Below, in pieces: positions 16,846 through 24,940 of a stretch of 64,000 nt of DNA. Origin of the DNA: Rhodocyclus tenuis. GTDB taxonomy: Bacteria; Pseudomonadota; Gammaproteobacteria; Burkholderiales; Rhodocyclaceae. The stretch is from positions 1 to 64,000 of the forward strand of contig NZ_JACIGE010000015.1 of assembly GCF_014197755.1 (NCBI RefSeq), written 5' to 3'. Position 1 is the first letter of the stretch. Every line of letters begins with the position of its first letter. The notes under the pieces are model-generated. The model saw only the letters and a list, made by a program, of their open reading frames with translations. It did no database searches and was not told the origin of the DNA. Position numbers and translations under genes: made by a program.

Positions 16846-18756
16846 CTACGGATCGTCCCGGTTCGGTAGCCCAGAGGATACCAGCCGGAAACCTCCAGGT
16901 GACGCGCTGTTCATCTGCGCAAGGAAGCGACGCACCTCCTCACCACGCACATACACCGCCATCCTGCTTGGCTCGGTCGGCACGCGCAAAGGGTAGATGC
17001 CTTGTTCGGCGAGCATCCGGATCACCTTCCCCGGAGACCTTCCGACGATGGCCGCGATCTCCCGACCGAAGATGTGGTTCTGCCGGAACCGCTCAATCTC
17101 GTCTCGGCGTATCCGCGAGCCAAGATTTTTCAGGCGCCCAAGGAACTCTGCGCGCACGAAGCCGTGGTGGGTAAGCCAGTAGGCCACCTGTTGCTTTACG
17201 CCCAGCATCCGGGCCATTTCCGGGATGCTCACCCAGTTCGAGCGATCGAGCCCCAAACTCCGTTGCAGAGTCCTCAACTGCGCGACGTCGAATACCCAGC
17301 GACTGATGCCGCGCGCGCTGTCGAGAAACGACTGCGGCTGGACGTTGCCGGCTTTGACCGCCTCAACGAGCGCCAGAATCTCCTCTCCCGTCCAGTTCCA
17401 GTACTTGAGGACGTAGCCCAAGGACACCTGGTGTTCTTCCGGAATGCCGACCACCGGCAAGTTCGTCGCGGCTTCGAGCAGGGCCTCCACCTCTCCCCGG
17501 GGAATTCTCCAGGGCAGATATTCCGCTTCCCAGACCCGGCGGGCCGTCGGGAAGAGGAGTCGCAGTAGGCGCTGCATACGAACCTTCCCGATACCGAGCA
17601 TCTCCATGGCTTCCGCCATCGTGATCTCGCCGGCCAGTTCGGCATCAATGCGATCCAGCTGGTCACGCCGAACGACGAGGAAGCAGCGCCCGGAAGTACT
17701 CAGGGACTCCTCCCCCTCGACCTTCCCCTCCCGAATGAGATGCCGTAGTCGAGCAGAAGAAATGCCGAGCTTGTCGGCAGCGACTTTGCCCGGAATCCAC
17801 TGAACGTTTTTAAGCAGATCCGGCGGGAGCCGTCGATTCCGTCCGGCAATGCCCCCCTTCCAGTGGGTGGCCATCCAGCGCTCGAAGGCATCCCTGACCG
17901 GATCGAACTCCGCCTCACGGAGCCCCTTGTAGAGATACTGGTACGCTGAATGAAAAGTGCCGGTGAGCCCCTTCTTCTCGCCTGAGGCGGACGATTCCTG
18001 CAGGCGACTCCACGCGCGATGGAACGCCTCGGGCCACCCGAAGATGATCTCCGCCGCCAAGGTCGAGACGGGCCACGAGTTTTCCAGGCACCCGGCGTTG
18101 CGTAGCTTGAGCGGCCGCACATGGGTAAACGGGTCGAGGTGTGTCCCGAGGTAGCGGATCAATCGCTGTGTCTGGTCGACATCGAGTCCGGCCAAAGGCG
18201 GCGCGTCATCGTCCGTTGGCGCGTTGAAGAGCTTGCGCTCCAGGACGGCGCTGAGCCTTATCAGTGCGGCAGGCGCGACGCTCGGAACATCCTCCCGCAG
18301 GTCCGATCCACATTGGCAGCGTAGCAAGGAGTCGCGGCGCCACTTCAGCGGCTGGGCACACGACCCGCAGTGATCGATCAGCCAGACCCCGTGACGCGGG
18401 CACGCATCATGGAAATACAGTTCCCAGCCAGCCCGCCAGGTCGGGTCCTCCGCGAGGCACAACGGGCAAAAGCGCACGAAGCGCTGATTCCAGATACGCC
18501 CGGTGACCTCTTTCAGATGCGCAATCCGCGCCACATGCGCGTGCAAATCGGGGTCCAGGGCCGGCTCGGGGAGCAAACGATGCCGGGACAGCCACTCCCG
18601 GTCAAAGCGAACGCCCAGTTGAGTCAGATCGCTCACCGTCATGCAGTTCGCCTCCGCCAGGCGAAAGAGATACCCATCGGGACCTTCGGTGCGGCCGGGA
18701 GGCGGACGGACGAGCAGATCGGGTTGCTCCCGGCACATGAAAAAATGATCGTCCAT
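16846..18756 (-). CDS. tniQ: TniQ-family transposon targeting protein
   Basis: TniQ/TnsD proteins pick the target site for Tn7-like and Tn5053-like transposons and pass the choice to the TnsC ATPase. This 636-residue protein has the family zinc-binding N-terminal half: CPLC (97-100), CPRH (119-122), CGSC (130-133) and CQC (147-149). The C-terminal half is unusual for a short TniQ: it contains several apparent helix-turn-helix segments, for example around 320-345, 385-400 and 525-545, so it may read a defined chromosomal sequence as TnsD does. It starts two bases after the tnsC stop and is last in tnsA-B-C-tniQ. No cas genes accompany it, so RNA-guided targeting is not supported. Confidence 0.88.
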   Translation of the reverse strand: MDDHFFMCREQPDLLVRPPPGRTEGPDGYLFRLAEANCMTVSDLTQLGVRFDREWLSRHRLLPEPALDPDLHAHVARIAHLKEVTGRIWNQRFVRFCPLCLAEDPTWRAGWELYFHDACPRHGVWLIDHCGSCAQPLKWRRDSLLRCQCGSDLREDVPSVAPAALIRLSAVLERKLFNAPTDDDAPPLAGLDVDQTQRLIRYLGTHLDPFTHVRPLKLRNAGCLENSWPVSTLAAEIIFGWPEAFHRAWSRLQESSASGEKKGLTGTFHSAYQYLYKGLREAEFDPVRDAFERWMATHWKGGIAGRNRRLPPDLLKNVQWIPGKVAADKLGISSARLRHLIREGKVEGEESLSTSGRCFLVVRRDQLDRIDAELAGEITMAEAMEMLGIGKVRMQRLLRLLFPTARRVWEAEYLPWRIPRGEVEALLEAATNLPVVGIPEEHQVSLGYVLKYWNWTGEEILALVEAVKAGNVQPQSFLDSARGISRWVFDVAQLRTLQRSLGLDRSNWVSIPEMARMLGVKQQVAYWLTHHGFVRAEFLGRLKNLGSRIRRDEIERFRQNHIFGREIAAIVGRSPGKVIRMLAEQGIYPLRVPTEPSRMAVYVRGEEVRRFLAQMNSASPGGFRLVSSGLPNRDDP

Positions 18757-18757
18757 C

Positions 18758-19798
18758 TCACGAACCTCCCCGGGTCAGGTTCATCCCGAGTTTCCGGGCA
18801 ACTGGCGACCCCACGGGATCCTGTCGGGTATGGAGATAGAACACCTCGCCCGGTCGGTCGAGAGGACGCAGGAGCGACTCCGGATGAAAAGGATTCAACC
18901 GTTCCGGCACATCCCGCCAAACGCGATTGCGAAATCCCGCCGCCAGAACCGGCAGATCCAGAGTCTCCAATCCGGCGGCGGTGGCGGCCGACACGCCGCC
19001 TTCGAGAATCTTCACGACGTAATCCAGGAGCCCATAACTCCCCACGTGGAAGCGCCTGGCCAGATTCGATTCGTAGAGCGGCACCTCCGTCGGCAAGGGC
19101 AAGCCCACCTCGAAAGCCTTGAGGATTCCGCGAAACTCCTGAAAATCCTCGCCAACCTCCAAGGAAAAAGGACTGATGCGGATGCGCTCGGAAAACCGTC
19201 TCGCCAGTTGCTCGTTGCTGTTGACCACCCACTCGGCCGCCGGCAGGCCACAGGCCACCATCCCGACCCGTGTGTCCTCCAGAAAATTCTTGAGCCAGTC
19301 GGTGATGTCGCGGAAGGCGTTGAGCGTTGGCGCATAAAAGAGGTGCTGGAACTCGTCCAGGATCACCATCTCTACGCCACATTTGGCGAAGAGCTCGTAG
19401 ATCCAAGACGTCTTCTCGGGCGCGGTGCCCCGATGGGCCTTCCGCTGGCCGAGTGCCTCGAGGATGGCGCCGGCCAGACTGCGCGCCGTCGGTGAGGCGG
19501 GAACGGACACCAACAACACCGGAACGACGGTCCGGTCCGCGAGATGCTCGCGTGGAAACCTCCCGTGATAGGTCCGCACCATCGTGCTTTTGCCGGCCCC
19601 GGAGGGACCGGTCAACAGCAGGCCACCTCCTGCGCCGTGGATGCGGCGGCGCAGATGCAATTCGGCGACGCGCGACATCGCCTCCCGGTAACGCTGGTGG
19701 GGCAGAGGGTCGATCGCGAGCTTGAAGCCAACACCCGGGGAATCGGGCTGGACCCGATCCCCGGACGCGAACTGCGTCATGATGGAGAGTGGATCCAT
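18758..19798 (-). CDS. TnsC/TniB-type AAA+ transposition regulator
   Basis: This 346-residue AAA+ ATPase links target selection to the transposase. Walker A is GPSGAGKST (64-72) and Walker B is VILDEFQHL (145-153), a combination typical of TniB/TnsC, as is the segment ITDWLKNFLEDTRVGMVACGLP just after it. In known systems it forms ATP-dependent filaments on target DNA, contacts TniQ, and recruits TnsB. The gene begins three bases after the tnsB stop region and ends directly before tniQ, so all four genes are one operon. An internal ATG at 19780 is a possible alternative start. Its length matches TniB/short TnsC rather than the 555-residue Tn7 TnsC. Confidence 0.92.
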   Translation of the reverse strand: MDPLSIMTQFASGDRVQPDSPGVGFKLAIDPLPHQRYREAMSRVAELHLRRRIHGAGGGLLLTGPSGAGKSTMVRTYHGRFPREHLADRTVVPVLLVSVPASPTARSLAGAILEALGQRKAHRGTAPEKTSWIYELFAKCGVEMVILDEFQHLFYAPTLNAFRDITDWLKNFLEDTRVGMVACGLPAAEWVVNSNEQLARRFSERIRISPFSLEVGEDFQEFRGILKAFEVGLPLPTEVPLYESNLARRFHVGSYGLLDYVVKILEGGVSAATAAGLETLDLPVLAAGFRNRVWRDVPERLNPFHPESLLRPLDRPGEVFYLHTRQDPVGSPVARKLGMNLTRGGS

Positions 19799-19800
19799 GT

Positions 19801-21759
19801 CTACTCGTCCTCCAGTGGCGACTGAAAGCCTGGAAGGTCATCATCCAGCCCGGGAGGTAATGCCTCGGGAGGTCGTGCCTTGGCCGCCTTCAGGGGCTTG
19901 CGAGCGTCCGCCAGCGGGTCTTTGTTAACCAGCACGGCCTCGCTGTCGTGCATCAAGTGCGCCGCCCCGGCCTTGCGGTGCCCCATCTTTTTGGCCTTCA
20001 GGGCATCCTGGATCAAGGCCTCGATTTCCGCGCGCGCCTGAAGCAACTGCGTATTGCTGCAGCTGTCACCGAAACGCTTGCGGGCGTTTTCTCGCACAAG
20101 CCGATGGATGTCACGGGGTAAATGCTCCGCGTACTCCGCGAGCTTGGCGGGAACCTGGATGTACTCTTGCGCTTCCGGCTCGAAGACGTGGATATGAGCG
20201 ACCGTGTCCTCGTAGTACTTGAGGGCGACGGGGATGTTGGCCCCCGCGCGACGCCGAATGGCCTGCAGCAACTCCGAGTTGTATTGCAGACCATCCAGTT
20301 CAATACCATAGTGGAAAAGGGTCCGCTTAGCAGGGATGCCGGCAATGATCTCCAGTTGCTGCGGATAGGCCGGCAACTCGATGATCCGGCGTGCCGCCGA
20401 TTCGGACCACATGTCGAGGGGTCGCGCGTTGATGCCGCGATGAGGCGTCACGTTGTAGACGTCCACCACCCACTTGGTGACGAGGTGAACCAGTCCCTCC
20501 ATGTCGATGACCGCGCTGTCCTCGGCTGGGTAATCGCCCCGCTGATCGACGTTCGAAAACACCGTCCCCGGTAGCCGGTGGATGAGGCCCATGTTCATGG
20601 TGCGGAAAAAACGTTCGATAGCACCCTTATGCTGCGGAGTCTTCGAGCCGCAGAAAAGGATCTGAATCCCCATTTCGAGGCACGCACTTTCGAGCGCATC
20701 AGAGTGGAGGTCGGTTCCGTTATCCACGGCCAGCAACTCCGGAATACCGTACGCAGGCCATGGCCCCCGAATATCCGGGAAGCGTGCCAGCCATTCGTCC
20801 TTTGGCAGGATCGCTCGCCGCAGGCACTGCAAGACGCCGTGCCCGGAAGGCGCATTAAAACTGATGTAGAACCCCATAACCATCCGCGAATAGCGATCAA
20901 TGACCATCGTCAGCCATGGCCGCCCCAAGGGCAGCTTCGTCAGGCTGTCGATGACGATCACGTCGAGCGGTGTGTGGTCGATTTCCAGGCGCTCGAGGAC
21001 CCTGCTCACCTTGACGCTGCCGATGGCGGCCCGGTATTTCATTCGAGTGGCTTCTGCGCCCTCCCGCGACGCATCCACCAAGTCCTGCTGCAGGCCCTCC
21101 AGCCAGCGGTAGATCGTCGCCCGGCATGGGCATTTGATTTGCTCCTCCCGCACGCGTCCGACATTTACCGCCACGATGTTGCGTCGGAGCTCATCGACGA
21201 CGACTTGCTTGGGGAGCCGCTGCTTCGTGAGATAGACGGTGGCGATCACCTCCTCGAACAAAGGATAGGCGCGCTTCGCACGGCAGCCATGTGCCGGCTT
21301 GTTGTGCGGGATCAGGCAGACGAGACTCTTTGAATGGCGATAGCGTCGCCACCAGGATTGGACGGTGGACGGACACGGCGGATAGCGATCACCCAACTGC
21401 TCGGCAACCTGATTAATGGCCGTGCGCCAGCGCCCCGGGTTGTAGGGAGTGTTCTCTGGATCGATGGCCTCCAAATAGCGTTTTCGTCGCCGGGCTTCCC
21501 CTTGCTGATTTTGCGGGTAGGTCCCCAAATCCCGCGGCGTCGCCAGATAGGAAGCGTTAGCAAGGGCGCCCAGTGATGCCTGGTCGACAATCCACGTCTG
21601 CGACGACCAACGAGCGAGCAACTCGCTGTCGAAGAGGTTTTGCAGCTCGCCATTGTCCGACTCCAGCTGTATCTTGCCGGTGGCGAGCCGCCGGCGTATC
21701 TGCCAGCGCCGCTCACCCTCCACGAAAACCAGTCCCACCCTATAAGAGATACGCTGCAT
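19801..21759 (-). CDS. tnsB: TnsB/TniA-type DDE transposase
   Basis: TnsB binds the transposon ends and joins their 3' ends to the target. The 652-residue protein carries an N-terminal Mu-type DNA-binding region (about 100-230) and an rve integrase core with the DDE triad D261 (EIDHTPLD), D346 (AVDNGTD) and E382 (HKGAIERFF), followed by a beta-barrel Mu C-terminal domain and a basic tail that probably contacts TnsC. The frame is open six codons earlier from a TTG, but the ATG at 21759 has a GGGAGGG ribosome site and overlaps the end of tnsA by 20 bases. All catalytic residues are present, so the enzyme looks active. Confidence 0.95.
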   Translation of the reverse strand: MQRISYRVGLVFVEGERRWQIRRRLATGKIQLESDNGELQNLFDSELLARWSSQTWIVDQASLGALANASYLATPRDLGTYPQNQQGEARRRKRYLEAIDPENTPYNPGRWRTAINQVAEQLGDRYPPCPSTVQSWWRRYRHSKSLVCLIPHNKPAHGCRAKRAYPLFEEVIATVYLTKQRLPKQVVVDELRRNIVAVNVGRVREEQIKCPCRATIYRWLEGLQQDLVDASREGAEATRMKYRAAIGSVKVSRVLERLEIDHTPLDVIVIDSLTKLPLGRPWLTMVIDRYSRMVMGFYISFNAPSGHGVLQCLRRAILPKDEWLARFPDIRGPWPAYGIPELLAVDNGTDLHSDALESACLEMGIQILFCGSKTPQHKGAIERFFRTMNMGLIHRLPGTVFSNVDQRGDYPAEDSAVIDMEGLVHLVTKWVVDVYNVTPHRGINARPLDMWSESAARRIIELPAYPQQLEIIAGIPAKRTLFHYGIELDGLQYNSELLQAIRRRAGANIPVALKYYEDTVAHIHVFEPEAQEYIQVPAKLAEYAEHLPRDIHRLVRENARKRFGDSCSNTQLLQARAEIEALIQDALKAKKMGHRKAGAAHLMHDSEAVLVNKDPLADARKPLKAAKARPPEALPPGLDDDLPGFQSPLEDE

Positions 21760-22375
21760 GGTGCCCTCCCATGGCAATGGCGACGGGCGTATTGCCCGCC
21801 AGTGGCAGGGTCAGATCGCAGGTCAGCGTTCCCCCGGCAATTAGACGGATGACGAGCTCGCGCCCGAGCTGCGCCTCGGCATCGACGAATGGCAGCGCGT
21901 CGTAGCCGATCTTGCTCGCCAGCACTCGGGCACTTGGCAGTGAGTTGCCCGTCCTCCCGGCGACGTAAGCAAGCGTGCGTGCGTTGGTGAGCAACGGCTC
22001 GCGCTGGATTTCCCGCTCGGTCGCGATGCGGAAATCCCGCTGTTGCCGCCGGTAGTGGGCCGCGATCGCTCGGAACCTCGACTCGACCTCTGGCTTGGCG
22101 AGCTCGGCAGACGTCTTGATCTCCAGATGGAGCAAGCCCCCGTCTTCCCGCGTCACCTCGAAATCGGGGTAATACATCCCAAGCCGCTCGTCATCGGCGT
22201 ACTCGATCAGCGTCGGTTGCTCGCGATAAAACACAACTCCCCGGGAGCACTCCAGCAGCAGGATGGCGTCCCGCTCAAGCAGGGACTCCCACGCCACCAT
22301 TCGGCCCATTTTATGGGAGGGGAAATAGCCCCTAAACCGCCTTCCACGGCGGGTAATGACTGTTCGTGCCAGCAT
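21740..22375 (-). CDS. tnsA: TnsA-type transposon endonuclease
   Basis: TnsA cuts the 5' strands at the transposon ends; with TnsB this gives clean cut-and-paste transposition. The 211-residue protein has the TnsA nuclease signature WESLLERDAILLLE near residue 29, a YPDFEV segment (D71) and LEIKT (E85, K87), so the catalytic set is complete. The start at 22375 has an AGGAGA ribosome site seven bases upstream; the frame stays open 22 codons further but that stretch is non-conserved. It lacks some of the C-terminal length of Tn7 TnsA (273). It heads the tns operon and overlaps tnsB. Its presence separates this element from the Tn5053/Tn402 group, which has no TnsA. Confidence 0.92.
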   Translation of the reverse strand: MLARTVITRRGRRFRGYFPSHKMGRMVAWESLLERDAILLLECSRGVVFYREQPTLIEYADDERLGMYYPDFEVTREDGGLLHLEIKTSAELAKPEVESRFRAIAAHYRRQQRDFRIATEREIQREPLLTNARTLAYVAGRTGNSLPSARVLASKIGYDALPFVDAEAQLGRELVIRLIAGGTLTCDLTLPLAGNTPVAIAMGGHHAAYLL

Positions 22376-22502
22376 CGTTTTCTCCTGACGGTGGGCGAAG
22401 GGAGGTCCTGCGCCCGCCGCATGTCGTGAAAATTGAGACAAAAGAAGACCCTCGGCCAGTACAAAACTGACCGATATCTCTTGAATTCAATGGGATGAGG
22501 CT

Positions 22503-22594
22503 TGACGCCCCGCAGGAGAGGAGACGATACTTGGCTTGTCGAGAGCGGTAGCGTCAGCTGCCCACGGGGGCAAGCCTTTGGGCTTGCCCTTTTT
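22503..22594 (+). promoter_or_regulatory. Possible small transcript unit upstream of tnsA
   Basis: On the plus strand a -35-like TTGACG (22503-22508) and a -10-like GATACT (22527-22532), 18 bp apart, are followed within 60 bases by an intrinsic terminator (22569-22594): GGGCAAGCC, short loop, GGCTTGCCC, then TTTTT. The T-run points rightward, yet no open frame precedes it, so a short non-coding RNA or an orphan terminator is possible. It lies in the gap between tnsA and the Xre gene, antiparallel to both. The terminator is clear; the promoter is weak. Confidence 0.4.
22569..22594 (+). terminator. Intrinsic terminator, rightward
   Basis: GGGCAAGCC and GGCTTGCCC form a 9-bp GC-rich stem with a TTTG loop, directly followed by TTTTT on the plus strand. 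Both neighbouring genes run leftward, so it does not terminate either of them. Confidence 0.75.
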
Positions 22595-22632
22595 ACATGG
22601 TGGATTCTCCTTGGATGGTTAGCGCCTCTCGG

Positions 22633-23016
22633 CTAAGTGGATAGCTGCGCGCGACGATCCTGGGCCGCAGGGATCTGAAGTGCCAGTTCGATCAAATGGA
22701 TCTGGAGAGGGGTGAGGCGGCCCAACTGCGGCTCCAGCTGGTGGAGCAGGACGTATTCGCGCTCACTCGCCCGGAACGGCAGCGAGATTTGGCGTCGAGA
22801 CAACCTTAGCGCTTGCGACAGAGCAAGCTGCTCCTCATCGGATAGAGCAAGGATCCGGATCAGGCGATCGACGAAGTCCTGCTTCGGCGGCCCCTTGTCG
22901 CTGCGTTCGAGCGCCGAGATATAGCTGGGCTCATATCCGAGCCGGCGAGCAAGCTCGTTTTGCCGTAATCCACGCTGCTTGCGTAACGCTCTCAGGTAGA
23001 TGGCAAATGGGCTCAC
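22633..23016 (-). CDS. Xre-family HTH regulator
   Basis: This 127-residue protein has an N-terminal lambda-repressor-like helix-turn-helix (about 5-62; RLGYEPSYISALERSDKGPP spans the recognition helix) followed by a short helical region that may mediate dimerisation. The start is a GTG at 23016; no ATG alternative exists nearby. It lies upstream of tnsA in the same direction, separated by about 257 bp, and probably controls itself and perhaps the transposition operon. A dyad TTTTGC-T-GCAAAA sits in the spacer of its own putative promoter, fitting autorepression. Small Xre regulators are known in Tn7-like and CRISPR-associated transposons, but direct control of tns here is inferred from position only. 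Confidence 0.85.
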   Translation of the reverse strand: MSPFAIYLRALRKQRGLRQNELARRLGYEPSYISALERSDKGPPKQDFVDRLIRILALSDEEQLALSQALRLSRRQISLPFRASEREYVLLHQLEPQLGRLTPLQIHLIELALQIPAAQDRRAQLST

Positions 23017-23046
23017 GACGATCTTTGGCGGATATTCGATCTGTCA

Positions 23047-23075
23047 AAAATAGCACGCCTTTTGCTGCAAAACAA
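23047..23075 (-). promoter_or_regulatory. Putative xre promoter with operator dyad
   Basis: On the minus strand TTGTTT (23075-23070) and TATTTT (23052-23047) are 17 bp apart. A perfect 6-bp-arm dyad, TTTTGC-T-GCAAAA on the plus strand (23060-23072), lies between and over them, placed where a repressor would block RNA polymerase. The region is strongly AT-rich compared with its surroundings. The other bases of the 23017-23278 gap hold nothing I recognise. Confidence 0.5.
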
Positions 23076-23278
23076 ATTTAGTTCCTTGTTTTTATTGCAT
23101 TTTTTAATGCGCACCGCCTCCAAAGCCCAGCAACGGAAGTTATCTCGAGCCTGCCAGGAGCAAGTACGGGACGCTTCCGGTCTATGGCGGTGAACGGTAA
23201 TTCAGCAAGAACCGCGCGGCTCACCCCAGCCTATTGATCTGGCGCGCTCTTGAACTAAGATGGGTTCCGGAGGCGGAG

Positions 23279-23638
23279 ATGATCATGATGAGCGAGTTGC
23301 ACAAGCGCCAGCAGCAAGCGCGAAAAGCGCAGCTGGAATTAAACGAGCGCAGGCGCCAGAAGCTCTTGGTAGTTGCTCAATCGCTCCGCGATCCGCAGCA
23401 GGCGCCGGCGGTCGTGGCATCCGCCATGGAGCAGGTACGTTTGTGGCGAGCAAAGAACCTGTGCAGTCGTGACTACATCGACGCTTGGGAATCCCTGCTC
23501 GCGCAGCCCGAGAAGGCTGCGGAGATGCTCGAAGACCCATCTCCGTACGCGGCGCAGCTTCGGCAGAACTCTCCGTTCGTGTCCGTCCTGCACAGTGCTA
23601 GGGGAGAAAGCGCGTCGCGAAAAACGAGCCACCCCTGA
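23279..23638 (+). CDS. Small conserved-looking hypothetical protein
   Basis: I do not recognise a function. The 119-residue product has a charged N-terminal helix rich in Gln, Arg and Lys (about 1-35, probably coiled coil), a central segment with DPQQAPAVVASAMEQVRLW and a DYIDAWESLL helix, and a disordered Ser/Arg-rich tail. There is no signal peptide or membrane segment. The start at 23279 follows a GGAGG ribosome site by five bases; the frame is open 15 codons further upstream without a ribosome site. It is transcribed rightward, divergently from the Xre gene. It may be accessory cargo of the neighbouring transposon. Confidence 0.6.
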   Translation: MIMMSELHKRQQQARKAQLELNERRRQKLLVVAQSLRDPQQAPAVVASAMEQVRLWRAKNLCSRDYIDAWESLLAQPEKAAEMLEDPSPYAAQLRQNSPFVSVLHSARGESASRKTSHP

Positions 23639-23766
23639 TCCAGAGCAGCCTAGTAGGCTTCGTTTTCGAAATCTGAACAGCAAAACCTGACTCAACGACT
23701 TCGGCGCCCCATGCAACGGCCCGCCGCATCTAGGAAGAATGGAAGCATCTGCTTCCAAAACTTATA

Positions 23767-23804
23767 GTTTGCGATTTGGTGCAAGTTTTAGTACCATCGC
23801 AAAC
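23767..23804 (+). promoter_or_regulatory. Inverted repeat over the higA/immA-like promoter
   Basis: Perfect 9-bp inverted repeats GTTTGCGAT (23767-23775) and ATCGCAAAC (23796-23804) end two bases before the next gene's ATG. A -35-like TTGCGA (23769-23774) and -10-like TACCAT (23792-23797), 17 bp apart, fall inside the two arms. The arrangement suggests an autoregulatory operator and a transcript with almost no leader. Function is inferred. Confidence 0.5.
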
Positions 23805-23806
23805 AA

Positions 23807-24931
23807 ATGGACAAGACCCAATACCGCACCCCCGGACAGCTCATCGAGGCATTGCTCACCGAGCGCGGGTGGAACAACCGCATCCTTGCTGCAGTACTTG
23901 AAGCCGAAGAGACGGGCATCAGCAAACTGATCTCCAGCAAGAAGGCGGTCACACCGGAAGTGGCGATTTCTCTGGAGGAGGTGTTTGGCATACCCGCAGA
24001 GAGGTTTCTTGAGCTCCAGCGTAACCTTGACTTGGCCAAGGCACGCATCGTCACAATCCCCAATCCGGTGCGGGCCGAAAGAGCCCAAGTGTTCGCCGAA
24101 ATTCCCGTGGCCGAGTTGATCAAGCGTCAATGGATCAAAGCCGACAACATCCGTGACTTGGATGCCGTAGATCAGGCCCTCTGCGCATTTTTCGAGGGTC
24201 AGAACCCGAGCCAGATCATACGCACGCCGCATGCGGCTAAGAAAACATCCACAGGTGAACAGGCGTCGGCGGCACAGCTTGCTTGGCTGTACCGGGTTCG
24301 ACAGATCGCTAAAGAACTACTAGTGCCCAAGTATCAGGAGTCCGCTGCGCGCGCTGCCCTCCCCAGCCTCCGGGCCTTGCTCAGCGCACCCGAAGAGGCG
24401 CGGCACGTGCCACGCATCTTGCAGGAGTGCGGCATCAGATTTGTCGTCGTGGAAGCGCTCAAGTCGTCCAAGATAGACGGTGTGTGTCTGTGGCTCAACG
24501 AGCACTCACCCGTGATCGGCATGACGATGCGGTACGACCGCATGGACAATTTTTGGTTTGTGCTTCGCCACGAACTGGAGCACGTTTTGCTGGGTCACGG
24601 CAAGGCGGAGCCGTCGCTCGATGTTGATCTCAATGGGGATGTCATCGACGAGGAAGAAAAGTTGGCAAATGCGGCCGCTTCTGAGTTTTGTGCGCCTAAA
24701 GCGCGTATCGATAGCTTCATCAAGCGCAAAGCGCCCATCTTTCCGGAGCGTGACTTTCTGGGACTGGCGAAGGTGCTCGGCGTGCACCCAGCCCTCGTGG
24801 CCGGACAGATTCATTTCAAGACAGGAAGGTATGACCTGTTCCGGTCTCATCTGGCGAAGATTCGCGATCGCGTATTGCCCAGCGCGGTTGTGGATGGATG
24901 GGGCGACGTCGCTCCCGTGGGCTTAAGCTAA
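23807..24931 (+). CDS. HigA-like HTH fused to ImmA/IrrE metallopeptidase
   Basis: The 374-residue protein joins two modules. Residues about 8-72 form an HTH of the HigA antitoxin type, with the TPEVAISLEEVFGIPAERFL helix pair. Residues about 200-350 form an M78 (ImmA/IrrE) zinc protease with HELEH (255-259). Such fusions are thought to bind their own promoter and cleave a repressor or partner on a damage or infection signal. The gene has no clear ribosome site and starts two bases after an inverted repeat that could be its operator, so it may be read from a leaderless mRNA. A 161-codon gene follows nine bases downstream and is likely its functional partner. No classic HigB toxin gene is present. 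Confidence 0.85.
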   Translation: MDKTQYRTPGQLIEALLTERGWNNRILAAVLEAEETGISKLISSKKAVTPEVAISLEEVFGIPAERFLELQRNLDLAKARIVTIPNPVRAERAQVFAEIPVAELIKRQWIKADNIRDLDAVDQALCAFFEGQNPSQIIRTPHAAKKTSTGEQASAAQLAWLYRVRQIAKELLVPKYQESAARAALPSLRALLSAPEEARHVPRILQECGIRFVVVEALKSSKIDGVCLWLNEHSPVIGMTMRYDRMDNFWFVLRHELEHVLLGHGKAEPSLDVDLNGDVIDEEEKLANAAASEFCAPKARIDSFIKRKAPIFPERDFLGLAKVLGVHPALVAGQIHFKTGRYDLFRSHLAKIRDRVLPSAVVDGWGDVAPVGLS

Positions 24932-24940
24932 GGAAGCAAC

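Noticed and set aside
16846-22375. CRISPR-associated transposon
   Set aside because: No cas genes and no array of spaced direct repeats seen in the window; only the tns/tniQ genes are present.
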